Part shown: piece by piece, positions 47,159 through 59,175 of the stretch
How positions within the stretch are numbered: the stretch's first letter is position 1
How the letters are laid out: every line of letters begins with the position of its first letter
From: Physcia stellaris
Lineage: Eukaryota; Ascomycota; Lecanoromycetes; Caliciales; Physciaceae
NCBI GenBank assembly: GCA_018902385.1
Contig: JABSSW010000024.1
Coordinates: 372,001-436,000 of the forward strand
Length of the DNA: 64,000 nucleotides
Direction of reading: 5' to 3'
Program-made: the position numbers and the translations under genes
The notes under the pieces: generated by a model
What the model was told of the DNA's origin: nothing
Databases searched by the model: none
What the model saw: the letters and a program-made list of their open reading frames with translations, nothing else

Positions 47159-48463
47159 TCAAAGCTCGTCATGGTATGTGAACGCTCCTCGAACATTCGT
47201 GTGACGATCATCCACCACAAACCCAGGCACAATAAGTGCGTGACGGCCACGCTGACCGGCCCCCAGAGCCTCAACGTAATGTGGATCAAGATCATTTCTG
47301 ATTTTGCTCTTGTGGCTACCTAGGGCCGCAGATGTAGCAACTCGAAGAGACTTGAAGCCGGACTCTGATGCATCACCGCTAAAGACGACAGAGCGAAGGC
47401 AGTCCAAGCGATCAAAATCATCGGCTGAGAGACGCTGTTTCTCTATGAACGCGTGGAGTTTTTCTTCGATGTCAATGTAGTGGTTTGCTATGCGCTGTGA
47501 GAGAGTTTCGTCCCTGGGTACTTGGAGTAGCCAATTTAACCAGCTATAGGATGCAGGCTCTTCGATTACACTCTCGCCGAGATCGAAAAACCGTAGGTGA
47601 TCAACGACGTTTACTGTTGCTGCATCTACACTGATTATGGCCACTTCGAGGTACCTGGAATGATACTGAATTGTCATGATGTCGTGCAGATTCTCTTCGA
47701 TGTCGCAATCGATGGTGGATAGTCCAAAGGCTGCGCATGAGGTGAAGTTGTAGGCAAGCCAAACAGCTGTGCTAGATTTTATCAGCTGCATTGGTTGGAA
47801 ACTAGGCTCCACTTCGATTGCAGCGTGGGCCAGGATTTCCGAAGTAGAGTCATTGAAATGGCGTGGCTGACGGATAGCAGAAAGCGTAACAGTGCGCCCA
47901 AGACTCCGCGACGCAGCATTCGTTATTTCTGACAGTGTGGCTATGAAAACGCGTCTTGCATCCTGCCGATTGTGTGTATCTGGAGGCGCCAATACGTGAC
48001 GACCATTCTCTTGTATGTACTCTTCTCGAAATTTGCGTCTGGAAATAATGCCACTTAGTACGACAGTACTCTCTACGAATCCTTCATTTTGATCTGCTAA
48101 TTGAGATACAGACGTACATGCGCTTGCCTTCGCATTTCAGGGCATCCGCATAATACACCTGATAGTCTTGACTGCCCAGAACTCGAATGGAAGAGACAGG
48201 TATTTTATCAAATGCAAAGATAGATGCACTACTGGTAGATCTTAGCATTCTAATACATCAGCAGTGGATCGGTAATTCCCTTACATAAACTTCGGGCCAA
48301 GATCAACGCCTAAACCTACGTAAATTCAGCATCCGGACAATGATATCCCCTTGCGAGATTTGACAGGATGCGATATACCTAATATCTCGTTCGCCAAATT
48401 TAGCGAGCAGAGCAAGACAAGAGAGAGCAGGCAAAGGACAAGTGAAACGGCCGAAGGTAACAT
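47159..48463 (-). CDS. Secreted or lumenal Hsp70-like (actin-like ATPase fold) protein
   Basis: I read four exons. ATG at 48463 opens with a signal-peptide-like stretch (MLPSAVSLVLCLLSLVLLCS). After intron 1 comes LGLGVDLGPKF, matching the phosphate-1 loop GIDLGT of Hsp70/actin folds (T replaced by P). After further introns come KIPVSSIRVLGSQDYQVYYA, IRKFREEYIQENGRHVL, a central block with PRHFNDSTSEILAHAAIEVE (compare Hsp70 VPAxFNDxQRxA), and FSGDASESGFKSLRVATSAA with a phosphate-2-like FSGDAS. The end is YVEALGAGQRGRHALIVPGF. About 375 residues: ATPase-like only, without a substrate-binding domain. Distant to canonical Hsp70; could be Lhs1-like. It lies 1.5 kb from a STAND receptor gene. 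Confidence 0.55.
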
Positions 48464-49947
48464 CTTGCGAGTAGATGGTCATAAAGCTCTGCTGTTTTCT
48501 GCAGTTGATTGAAATTGCAGCGAGCCACGAACGTTGCCTTGCGGGGTAAACGAATCCTAGTACACTAGGTACAGAAATGACTCTTTCATATTCTGATATG
48601 ACATTGTCACGACCTATAACGAGACTGTGTATAGAGAAGTTTCTCTAGATTAGCGTTGAAAAACTCTCCTGAGTGCGGGAGAGCGTTTCCTGGATCAAAG
48701 ATTTCCTCTCGAGCTGCAGGTTGCGTTAATGGACGTGCCAACAGAATATGTTTATCCCGCGCGTGAATTTTGCCGATGTGATACTTAGCATAAGGATGAG
48801 GCTATGGTTTCCCATTCCTCCAGCTCGCGTGGGAAAGGTAATATTGCGGCTATGCACGTGAGCTGGAGATTGAATTTCTGCTAACGTACTCCTGGGATAA
48901 ATCTGGAACTGGTGGCTCTAGCCCCGGCTTTAGTTCTATTAAATGCCCAGTCAGGATAGACCCCCAACGTGAAGAGTGGTTCATTTCTCAGCTGGCACAT
49001 CCGTGAAGCCAGAGCCATCGTTTTGCGCGAAGTGTGCGGTTCGGCTTCCCTTACTCTACAGTGAATGTAGGCTGCATGGGCTTCATCTGAATTGAGCTGA
49101 AACCCTAGAAAGGATTGCCGCACGGGTGAGAAATGGAAGATGGAATAGCAGTATCAGGCAACACCATCGCTTAGCTTCAGCAACAAAATTCAAGAATCTC
49201 TTCGTGGGGCTCCGCGACTTGCGGAGAAGTGTCCGTGGCAGTAAGACTGGCATCCTCTCCGAATTGCCCTGATATTTGGACGATTTCAAGAAGAAGTACA
49301 ATATAAGGAGAAAACGGACATAGACGGACCGAGATATATTGCTTGGCCAGTATCGCGTGGTCTTACACCGATTTGAAGACAGCGGCTAGAAGGGATTTGA
49401 GCAGTACACCCGCATGCAGCCAGGCTTCTTGGTCGTCTTCTCAACTCTTCATCCCATCCTCCTGAGCAAGTCGGCTCGCTTGGCGTTGAGGCTATGTAGA
49501 TATTGAAGCGAAGTCCGAACATGACATCTGCGATTCCGTTATAAGCGTTGAAGGAGAAACCAGGAATCATAGAACTATGAAGAAAAAGCTAGGTCGCTTC
49601 CAGCTTCGCTTGCCGACTCGACAGCCCCGAGTTACTAGGCGCAGAGCTTCCAGCTTTGCACAAACCCGTGTCGTCCTGTGACAGAATCAAGTCGTTCGAG
49701 GGAAACTTTACTCGATGCTTAGGTCCCCTCGTTCATTGTAGGATAGAGCGCCGTTTGAGCAGATTCAGCCGATTGCGTTTTCATCAAAAGAAGATGAGTA
49801 TAAGGCAGGGGTTCAATATGGTCCCATAGCCAAGGCGTGATATAGAATTTCCCAAACGGCGCTCGTTTTCTGCCGGGGCGAGTGTCCTCATCTTTATGAT
49901 AGGCCTTCAAAGATGACTCGAATCTGTTTGTATCCTTCACAAGAGCA
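48464..49947. other. 1.5-kb region between Hsp70-like and STAND genes
   Basis: Minus-strand frames at 48881-49123, 49083-49301, 49286-49570 and 49719-49940 are open. None shows a known motif or an obvious splice join. They could be pieces of an unrecognised or decayed gene, but I do not call one. Confidence 0.3.
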
Positions 49948-52900
49948 TCACGCGTCCCAGATCTTCTTCAGGCCATCCAGCCACTCTCGCTGTACTTCAA
50001 ATCGTCTATCAATCAGTGCATCGGTCATACGGTTCGCCTCGTCGGTCACTGGGAACATCCTCGTGTGAGGGTGATCACTTGCACAGCGTCTGAACGGCAT
50101 CCGGTTGGTCCTTACTAATTCCAGGCACTTATCGCAAAAGCATACATCATTGCAGATACGGCAGAAGTACAGCTCGGTGTACGATTCTCGTGAAGACATG
50201 CATGGGCCATCACAGGTGTATAACAGCTCGAACCCAGCGTACTTTGGGTTGACCGCCTGTTCCTGACTTACGTCAGTTGCGGCGCCATGTTCAGCAATAT
50301 CCGGAGATTGTGGTTCCCCATGGTCTGAGCCTGGTAAACCTTGAGTAGTTGACGGAGAATTGATGGGAATATCCGTGACTGGTGCTGGTTCCTCGTTGGA
50401 CGGAACGCTTTCTTCTTGCGGCGAGCCAGGAGCTAAGACTGGCTGCTTTGGTGGCTTGTACTGCTCTTCCAACGGTCTCATGGTGATTCCAATCGAAATG
50501 GATGCATTGGGAATATCCCCAGCAAATAAAAGCGCTGCTCCAAGCTGAGAATATGCGTCTTGGTCGTTCCAGGGATCCTCATCAGTCAAAAGGTAGAATG
50601 CCTGTCTGATAGAGGGTCTAATACATGCTCTCCAGACATCATCCTCGACCTTCGCGTACTCGTGCAACCACATACCAAGGGCTAGAGCAGGATATGAAGC
50701 ACGGTAGTAGCGCTTGCTTCCTTGCGTGTGTTGGGCCAGTTCTTCCAGCTTTGTAACATGGGCCGAAGCGTCTATTCCGGACTTAAACGCACTTCTTGCT
50801 GCATCAAAGTGAATGAGGCCTAAGAAAGCAGCAGCTTTCGTTCGATGCCAAGCTTGGGATTGCTGATAAACTTCATTGCTTTCATCAATAAATTTGACAA
50901 TTCGCTGCCACAACGCTGCTGACTCTTCCGGCTGCGGCGCATAATGATATTGCCATTCTGCAGATTGACCTACGTAAATGCTTGCGTTAGTGTTATTCGA
51001 TTAAGAGTGCTGTATGATGTCTCCAGTATGTCTCTGGACCTTCAACATGCTTGAGTCCCGTCATGGGATATAGGTAGGATCGAACATGGTCTGGGATGCC
51101 CAGACGGGAAAGAGACGCCCAGGAACATACTGACCGGCTAACCATACAGGCTTTTCGCCCTCAGCGACGTCATTGGGAGTGAGAGACACCAATCTAGTGA
51201 ATGAGGAAGCCATGAAGTCAAAGACGACAGCGTCGCCAGATTCTTGGACGATTTTTCCGACCTTGTCAAAGACCAACACATTGTAAATTGACCAATGTTG
51301 GGCGCGTAAAAAGACAATCCAAAGTGACCGATTGTCTTCTAGAGTCTCCGTTCTGTCAAGCTCATAGAGTAATGCTGTGATTCGATTATACGCACTTTTC
51401 TGCAGTAGAAATTTGCGTCAGTACTTTCACTCTCGGGCAAGCGTTGAAAATAAAGACATTTCACGGGAAAAAACAAACCTCGAACCCTTGAAACAAACAA
51501 AACGAGCAAGAAAAGGGCGAAAGAACCTACCCTAAATAGTGCCTCTATATAGCTTTTGATACTACCAAGAATGCTGCTGTCACTTGCCAGTCCTGTTCCG
51601 TACGCAAACCCACGGCTAGCTTCGTATGCTTGCTGTGCGATTTCAATAGATCTTTGCTCGTCCCCAATCCTGATATTCCAGTCCGCAATTCTCTCTAGCA
51701 AATAGAAGCTAATTCCATTAAAGGCTTCGGTTGATGGAATGTTTTGTATAGCCTCTTGCATTTGATGAATAGCATTTTCATATTGCTCAAGGTTTCCATA
51801 ACACTTGGCAAGGCCCTCCATCGCAACCCATGAGCCAGACTTCTGGAGCTCGATAGCTGTCCTGAAATAGTCAATGGCGCGGGAAGTGCAATCGTCCTTA
51901 TTAGCTTCCATCATGATCCAGGCCACACCAGTATACCAGTGTTCGGACTTTGGCACCAGCTCATTAGTTGCGATGAGCTCGATGTCCTCCAGAGGGATGT
52001 CCCACAGTGCATAGTCGACGTCTCCAAATGTGCCTTCATCGGTCTGTCGCGGTCAGCGATATCTCCCGTACAACTTAAAACTACTCACCAATTTACTATA
52101 AGCATACATGATCGAAACCTGTCGTTCGGACTTGTCAAGGTATCCTTGGTCATCCCATCCTGTCTTCGTGAGCCACTTCATAGCACAAGCTACGTTCAAT
52201 GGCTGGAATAGCGCCCGTGCAGACGCCTTCACCGACAATACCCAGTCACGCTGCCCCTTGTCAAGCTCATCGATGTGCTCACTTATGATTTTCCGCACAA
52301 GACTTGAGAATCTACTTGTGCTGAGCCATGTCCTGATGAACTCGTCCTCGACTTCATAAGAGCATTGCAGCAACTTTTGCCCATCGCCAAACAGGGACGC
52401 CAGGGACCTAGCCAATTGAACCGCGACCGGACGGTTAATGCTTCCGAAGTCAACTTCCACAAGGTGTTTGATCCAGTTGAGTTTCGCGTAGATCTTCAAA
52501 GAACTGACCGAATAATCGTCAGTATTTTCGCTTTTCAGAATTGTCAAGCAAGACATAACAATATCAAGGCGCTTCAGATTGAGGTTCTTTGGTATAACTG
52601 AGCAGTCATCCCAACGTCTTGTCAGCGGGTCTCCCTCCTCAGTCAAGTAGTCACGAATACGTGCGTGGCTGAAGGACACAGTGGCGTTATTCCAATGCAA
52701 GGGAAAAGTGAATCTGTCTTCACCAGACTCCTGTTTGCCTGAATCCACAGCTTGTACCCACGGTTTTGCAGCTCCTGTGTCATCGTCTGATTTCTCGGAG
52801 TCGTTCCAATTCTTTTCATCCTCATCGCTACTATCAGGGATTTCGAGGAAATCAAAGTCGTCTCTGTCCGAGCCACTATCGATTGCAGCTATGTCAGCCC

Positions 52901-54821
52901 CCGTCTCTAATTCCTCCATTTCTACTGAGGACCCAGTCACATCAAAAAGACTAGAATAACGGGCTCGAAGGTCATCCTCGATCATGAAGCATTGTTGACC
53001 GGCACTGATATGGAGCAGTACGAACAACTCTGAAATGGTCAAAGGACGGTAGGCGCAGAAGACCCAAGAGAGAAGGTCGCATAGGTACGATCGATGCATG
53101 TTTTCGTCGACTTCGAGACGTTTGAAAACATGATAAAGCATGTCATCCAGTCCTTGGGGTGCACCTTGCAAGGATTCCTTGATAGCTTCAGGGGATGGAA
53201 GACCTCGAATCTGGTCAAAGACCAATCTCGCCCAAAGAAACATTCCCTGCGATCTAGTTTGAACGCTGTTGTATATATGCTTTGCCAATGCTTGGAATTC
53301 TTTGATACCCCTTTGCCTCTTCAACACTTTCAGCACGGATACATCACCGAGTCGTTGTCGAATATAAGCCTCAATGTCAACAAGGTTCCTCTCTGGTGTA
53401 ATCTCAATGATCTTTTCGTGAGTACGGAAGTTGACCTTTTCGAACCCTGGATCTGCGCGCACATCGGGCCTTGCAAACACAGCGACCTGTATACGACACT
53501 TGCGGCCATTAGTGTTGCAGGCCAAAAGATCAGCTAAGCAGGATAAAAACTTGACTCTTTCCGCCTCTGGACCTTCATCTAGGCCATCAACGATGATGAA
53601 AGCGAGGCTTGTGAGCGATCGAGCTGACGTGTCTTCTGTGAAAAACTCCAGAAAAAGCTGCTGCCAGATGCGCCTCGCAGACGCGAACGTGTCGTGCTTC
53701 GTGGTAATCGTCGCAATTACATGCTTCTTGAACCGATCGTTGGCATTCGCAATCTGTAAAGCAGCCGCCTTCAAGAACTGAGCACAATCTTGAAGTGCAG
53801 GGTTGTTGTCCTTGAAACTCCAATAACTGACCGAAGTCAAGGAAGGTATATCCGAGTGTTGTGGGTATTTGTTCTGCAACATCTCAATCGTCCTTGCTGC
53901 AAGCATAGTCTTTCCGACACCGGGCTTGCCAAAGACCCATAGTATCGGAGCCTGTTCTTGCTCCCATGCCTTGAACATGGCATCGTCGCGAATCCAATGA
54001 CCAGTATTGGTGGTAAGTTTCTCTACGTTGGTAGCATGCTGACTGGCAATCTCATCGGTAGTCTTTGTTTTCAGTGCCTCGGAAAGCCTTTTCTCCTCTG
54101 CCTCACTGAAGGCTCTCTGCCGATCGCTCCTTTGATTCATTAATACTTCATCGACACCACTCAAAGTATCCCTCGCAGTTGTGCGATTCTCTTTTACCGC
54201 TCTGTATGTTAGAGCGATGACTAGGCCTAGTTCCGCTTCAACGTATCTTCGGAGCTTGGTCAAAATCTTGCTGATGGTATCTTTCTGCGTAAAGACTGAT
54301 CTAGCCCACTCCTTGAACCTTCTCCGCTTGATACAAGCTTCGGCCTCGCCGATTATTTCGAGGAAGTAAGCCAGAATGTCCGTCATCTTTTTCTGCAGGG
54401 ACATCTCCATACCCCCGTGTTCATACTCTCGTAGCCTTATAGTGATTTCGCTCATTTGCTCGAACAGCTCCTCAACGCCGTCGTAGGCTTTGCTAACAGC
54501 TGTGCATGCTTTCATTAGGTACGACGCAGCGCCGAACACAACACAAGCCGGCGCGTATGGGCTGCTCCCAATACCTTTTTGAATGATTTGCAACAGAGGC
54601 TCCATGGGAGCTATGGACTTTGCCATAGCAGAGTATAATTTACGGTTCTCATTGCGGAAGGCACCGAATCGTTCGATTTCTTTCTCAACGACGGTCTCCA
54701 AGTCATCGAGGCGCCGTATATCACGGAATGTATTGTCCTTGTCTATTTTCCGCTCCGTTCGCTTCTCGTACTCACTGACGGCATCGGTCCAGAGAGTATT
54801 GAAGATATCTTGGTCGGCCAT
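49948..54821 (-). CDS. STAND/NLR-type receptor: Goodbye-NACHT-TPR with Cys-rich C-terminus
   Basis: A large signal-transducing NTPase of the fungal NLR type, implicated in non-self recognition in other fungi. The first exon (54821 to about 52086) has a Goodbye-like N-terminal helical domain (FNTLWTDAVSEYEKRTERKI; FGAASYLMKACTAVSKAYDG), then NACHT with Walker A WVFGKPGVGKTML and Walker B FIIVDGLDEGPEAE, then a helical region with an acidic insert. After an intron come TPR-like helices (AIDYFRTAIELQKSGSWVAM; CYGNLEQYENAIHQMQEAIQ). Further exons join as TGLKHVEGQSAEWQYHYAPQ. The last exon has a Cys/His cluster resembling a ZZ finger (CDGPCMSS...FCRICNDVCFCDKCLE...CASDHPHTRMF). About 1,500 residues, intact. 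The ligand is unknown. Confidence 0.85.
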
Positions 54822-55049
54822 GGTTAAGCAGGTGCTTTATTCGCTGAGGGCCAAGTCAGAGAGTATCCATGTACTGGTATGGTGTATGCTACGGATTCTC
54901 TCTGATTCTTCTTTAAAGGACGTCTTACAATACTTTCTAGCAGTACCTTCACACGTCCTGAAAAGGAACAGCTTGGAGATAAGAAGTAGGTAGGTTTTCC
55001 CACAAGGAGAGGGTGATCGTGAATAGATTGGACCCGTGCTGCCGAGGGG
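54822..55049. promoter_or_regulatory. Upstream region of the STAND gene, up to the LINE insertion
   Basis: Some 230 bases separate the receptor's start codon from the target-site duplication of the LINE. The element therefore sits just upstream of the gene, in the same transcriptional orientation, and may limit or supply promoter sequence. Confidence 0.4.
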
Positions 55050-55063
55050 TCCGACGGTCTATA
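55050..55063. repeat. Target-site duplication, copy at LINE 3' end
   Basis: The 14 bases TCCGACGGTCTATA at 55050-55063 recur exactly at 60951-60964, on the other side of the element. Confidence 0.93.
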
Positions 55064-55083
55064 TTGATTGATTGATTGATTGA
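55064..55083 (-). repeat. LINE 3' tail, (TCAA)5
   Basis: Five exact TTGA units on the plus strand, i.e. TCAA in element orientation, directly next to the target-site duplication. Short tandem tails in place of poly(A) are common in fungal LINEs. Confidence 0.88.
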
Positions 55084-55455
55084 TTCATTAAGCACTCGAA
55101 ACCGACCTTAAGGGTCCGTTATGCGGTTAAAAACAACCGAGCCAATCATCTTTTAGAAAATTCTTGACTCTATACAGAATTATTTGCTCTTGATGTTTTG
55201 TTTTTTTATTCGAGCAAATCACTTCAGGCATTTTTATCTTCATGACTTTCTCTCACCTCCACTTTGTACGAAAGTTTCCAATTCAATGCATTTCTTTTGC
55301 AGCCTCTATTCCTCGTCGTCCGTAATTGAAGCTCGTAAATAGCCAATGAGTTCGAATTTTTCGATAAGTTTTGCCGTCTTTGTCAAACTGATCGGATTGA
55401 TCAATACGTTCACCAGTTTTATCTCTTCTCATTTCGCTTTTCTAATCTCGTCAGT

Positions 55456-55656
55456 TCATAGGTCTTTGCGAAGCCTTTTCAGCTTCTTGCATTCGAAGAG
55501 CACGTGCTTGACCGTCTGTTTGTTACACATGCATGAGCACATGAAATTTTCGATCTGCTTTTTGTTGTATAGAAACGCTCGTAGGTCTATTTTGGTCGTG
55601 CGAAGTTGTATTGCTATGACGTTGAGTTTCTTTGTGAGCTTTTCGTGTAATCGCAA
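55456..55656 (-). pseudogene. LINE ORF2 C-terminal Cys/His motif remnant
   Basis: The fragment contains CMCNKQTVKHVLFECKKLKR, matching the CCHC-like motif (Cx2Cx5Hx4C) that ends the ORF2 of Tad-like elements. Confidence 0.7.
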
Positions 55657-55980
55657 TATTGCCTTATTGAATCTCGATGTAATCTTGTACAGGTTTTTTT
55701 CTTTATTGCAGTTTTTTCACTCTTGACTTCATTGTTGTTTTATCGATTTATTCATCACGATCTTGACGGCGCTTTTCAGCATTTGCACGCTCGCTTGTTG
55801 TGTTTTGTGATCGATGTCCATTTCTTTCTTTTTTTTATCTCGTCCCTTCAGCCTTCATTCCGTGGCCTGTTTGGCCGCAACGTCTGCCTGTTCGTTGCCC
55901 TCGATATCGATGTGAATCGGAATTCAGTGCAGTTCCACCTCAATATATCTGTTCCGCAGTTCGTTGATCAACCAGACTAT

Positions 55981-56325
55981 TCATCTCATCAAATACTGGT
56001 CGGAGCTGACTTTTGAGTTGAGCATCGCTTGAATTGCTGTTTGATTGTCGATGCATATGACGAGCTTCGATTTTTTTGCAAACTTCAAGAACGAATGCAA
56101 TCGCATACTCATTGCTAGAACGATGCCGTATAACTCAGCAGAGTAGATCGTGTATGACGTAATGAGTCTCAAATACGCTCTCGTTGTAGTAGGTTTCGTT
56201 TCTGAGAATATCGCTGTTGCATTCATCTTGTCGTTAATGCCGCTCCCATCTGTGTATATGTAATTGATCGAATTCGTTGCTAGTTGTATCTTGTGATACT
56301 TTTCGACTTTCTTCTTGTCCTTCAT
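55981..56325 (-). pseudogene. LINE ORF2 RNase H domain remnant
   Basis: RNase H motifs are visible: IYTDGSGIND (first catalytic Asp), AELYGIVLAMSMRL (catalytic Glu) and VICIDNQTAIQAM (second Asp). The frame is closed on both sides. Confidence 0.85.
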
Positions 56326-56778
56326 GATACGTGCAGTTGGCGATGTCCATCATGACGATGCGACAAAAAGTAAAATTCTCTTCATATCGTGTGTCTTGAT
56401 GTTCGTCTTTCTTTCGAATCTATTCATTAGTTTTTTCAATGGGCTGACGCTTCTCGATTTTCTGATGAAGCGACCGCGTATAATCGTGTCGTATGCTGAG
56501 CTTGTTATCAGTCTCATTGCGAATGCACTGATGAGTCTGTTCAGACGTAGATGCATGAACATTGAGTTGACTTCGATGTTGAGCGTCTTCTTCGAAATCG
56601 CTCTGTATGTTCTCGTTATGACCCTTTCGATCTGATACTGAACGCTCGCTAACCCCTTCGCTACTTCTTTGCTGTGATCTTTTTTTCTCGTCGACGTGTA
56701 TCACATCGAGCATGCGTATGTGAGTTGTGAAACGAAAACCGCCTGCATCATTTGTCTCATTCTCGGGAGCTTAGCATT

Positions 56779-57723
56779 TCATGCAGTGTCGTCAAGGCTG
56801 CGTAATGTTTCTATTGACTTCAATGTTTTCGTTTTGTTTTGACTGACCTGTGCTTTCCAGTTGAGCTTCTCGTCCATTATGACGTTCAGATATTTCATCT
56901 TCTTGCTTGTTTTGACTCTTTGATTAGATTCAGAGAATAATATCGATCCGATGACGTCTGTTTTTTTTCTTCGATTGAAATAAATGAGCTGATACTTGGG
57001 GGGTGCAAACTTCACTTCATGCTTTAGTGCCCACGATACGCAAATCTCTTCGTGTGCTTTGACTATGATATCGTTGCATTTTTCGGGAATGTGATTTTTC
57101 GTCAGCATTTCTACATCGTCGACGAATTCGCTCGCTGAAATATCTCTTTTCTTCAGAGCTTTCAGTAGAAATGCGTTGTAAAAGAGAAAAAGAATCGATG
57201 ACATCGATGAGCCTTGTGGAATTTTTATGAATATTTCGAGCCATTCGGTATCGTACTCGTCCGTCTTCAATATCGTCATTCTGTTGAACAAAAAGAAGTC
57301 AATATATCGTATCAGCTTTTCGTCTAAACGTTTCATTTTGAGATTGTGTAGCAATTTTAAACGTGCTATATTGTCGAAAACGCCCATCACGTCGAGAAGC
57401 ATGATCACGATTATCAACTTTTTGCTCCATGTCGAGTGTATTCGCTTCATCATGTAATGTAGTGCGTGTTTCGTAGACACGACTTTTCTGATTCCGAAAT
57501 GTGTGCGTGGCAGCAGATCGTGCTTCTTCGCCAAAAAGTTGATTCGTTTGATCAATATGAATTCCATGAGCTTGCTTATAGTATTGAGTAGGACTATTGG
57601 TCTGTACGAGATCGCCATTGAGTAAATATTTTTGTCTGACTTACGTAGTGCGATCGTGATCGATTTTCGAAAATGCTTCGGGCAATAGCTCTCGTTCAGG
57701 CTGACGTTGTATATACGTTGCAA
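56779..57723 (-). pseudogene. LINE ORF2 reverse transcriptase domain remnant
   Basis: A 314-residue open stretch with RT motifs: SYRPIVLLNTISKLMEFIL, LLPRTHFGIRK, LDVMGVFDNIARLKLLHNL (motif A, Asp), KIPQGSSMSSILFLFYNAFL (motif B) and SEFVDDVEML (motif C, DD pair), then KYQLIYFNRRKK. Apparent substitutions such as Pro to Ser in motif B, where Tad-type RTs read SPLSP, suggest mutational decay. Confidence 0.92.
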
Positions 57724-58719
57724 ATGTGATGCGATTATATCATTTATTCATTTTCATATTTTATTGATTATGCCGTCGTCGTCTGAAGCCTTGCTCGAGT
57801 TTTGCTTGGCTATGATTTTCGTCATCTCGTGAAGTTGTATGTCTTTCAGCTTCAGATTTTGATTGTATGTGACTCTCTGTATGTCGGTTAGAACAACCGT
57901 AAGCGGCGAAGAAAAGAACTTTTTCAGCAATATGAGTGCTTTTTTGATTGAGTCAATTTCGAGCAACATGAATGAGTGATCGTGTAAAGTCGACAAACAA
58001 ATCTCTCTTGAAATACGATTTCTTGCTCATTTGCATGCCTTTCACATGCTGTTTGATGTATCACATCTTTCTTCGGTTTTTTTTCTGTATTGTGCTTTCA
58101 TGACTTTAGAGACTACGTGGCTCAAACGATTTCTCACTTTCTTGTACGACTTTCACAGATTCTCGATTTTGCCGTTGCTTTGATATCTTCTTTTGGTCGA
58201 TTTGATCGTTCTCGATGTCTGCTTGCATTCTTCGGTGAATTTTGATTTCGCGTAAACACTCGGTTTGCTGATCGAAATGACTGTTTCGATGATTGCTTGA
58301 ATGATTTTTATCAATTTCTTGACTTGGCCGTCGATTTTCTCTGCCTGATTGTTGTACGTGTCGCTGCTGAGAATGAGCGTTTCGCTATTCGTGATTCTCG
58401 CCTGCAACTTCTCGCGTAATATATCGATATCTGCTTTCGTTCAGGTTTTTGTGATTTTCGGCTCGATCGTTCTCGTTCGCAAATTGAATATCGTCTTAAT
58501 TGGGCGATGATTCGAGTGATTGTTCATGCTCTCGTCGATGTCGATTTCGATCATGCTGTCTCGAAGCAACGATGTTGCGTATGTGAAATCGATTGTGCTC
58601 TCGCTCGTGTGTCTACTTCATGTAATTAACTCGATTGGTGTGACTCTCTTCAGCTTATATTTCTTTATCGTGACTATGAGTTCGTATGCGTTCGCGTTTG
58701 CTCTCACATGTGATTTTTC

Positions 58720-59175
58720 TCAATTGAAGTGATGTAGATTAAAATTCCTCACGACGACGTGTTCTTCGTTGACTCCTTCTTGCATCGCGTTCTTAAGGCT
58801 GAATATCGCGCTGAGGTTTTCGCTGCTTTTGCATGAATTATACATGTTGTGAATGTTGATAACTCTGTCGTCCGCGATTTGCATTTTTAACGAGATCAGA
58901 TTTCTGTTGTGAAACGTGTGAAAGTACTCGATTTTCGCTATTCTCTTGTTGACGAACATGCACACTCTCGTGATTGCATCGGACATGTACAATAGCTCGA
59001 ACTGTTGCGAGAGCCTGTTGTTTGTCGTGAGCTGAAATGAGTTCTTCCATGATTTCTGCATGACCAATATATCGAATTTCTCTATGCCTTCTGTCTCGAA
59101 CAGCGGTATCATGACCTGAGTTTTCGAGTTGTTGACGTTGTACTGTAATATCGATAGTGTGTCGTTTTCTAACAT
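58720..59175 (-). pseudogene. LINE ORF2 endonuclease domain remnant
   Basis: The start LSILQYNVNNSKTQVMIPLF and the segments FDILVMQKSW and VINIHNMYNS resemble the N-terminal apurinic-type endonuclease of LINE ORF2 (QxNxxxS and ILxxQE blocks). It is separated from the RT part by broken frames. Confidence 0.82.

Noticed and set aside
49719-49940. 73-codon minus-strand frame just after the STAND gene stop
   Set aside because: It could be a small gene but has no recognisable motif and no clear promoter or splice signal, so it is noted only as part of the intergenic region.
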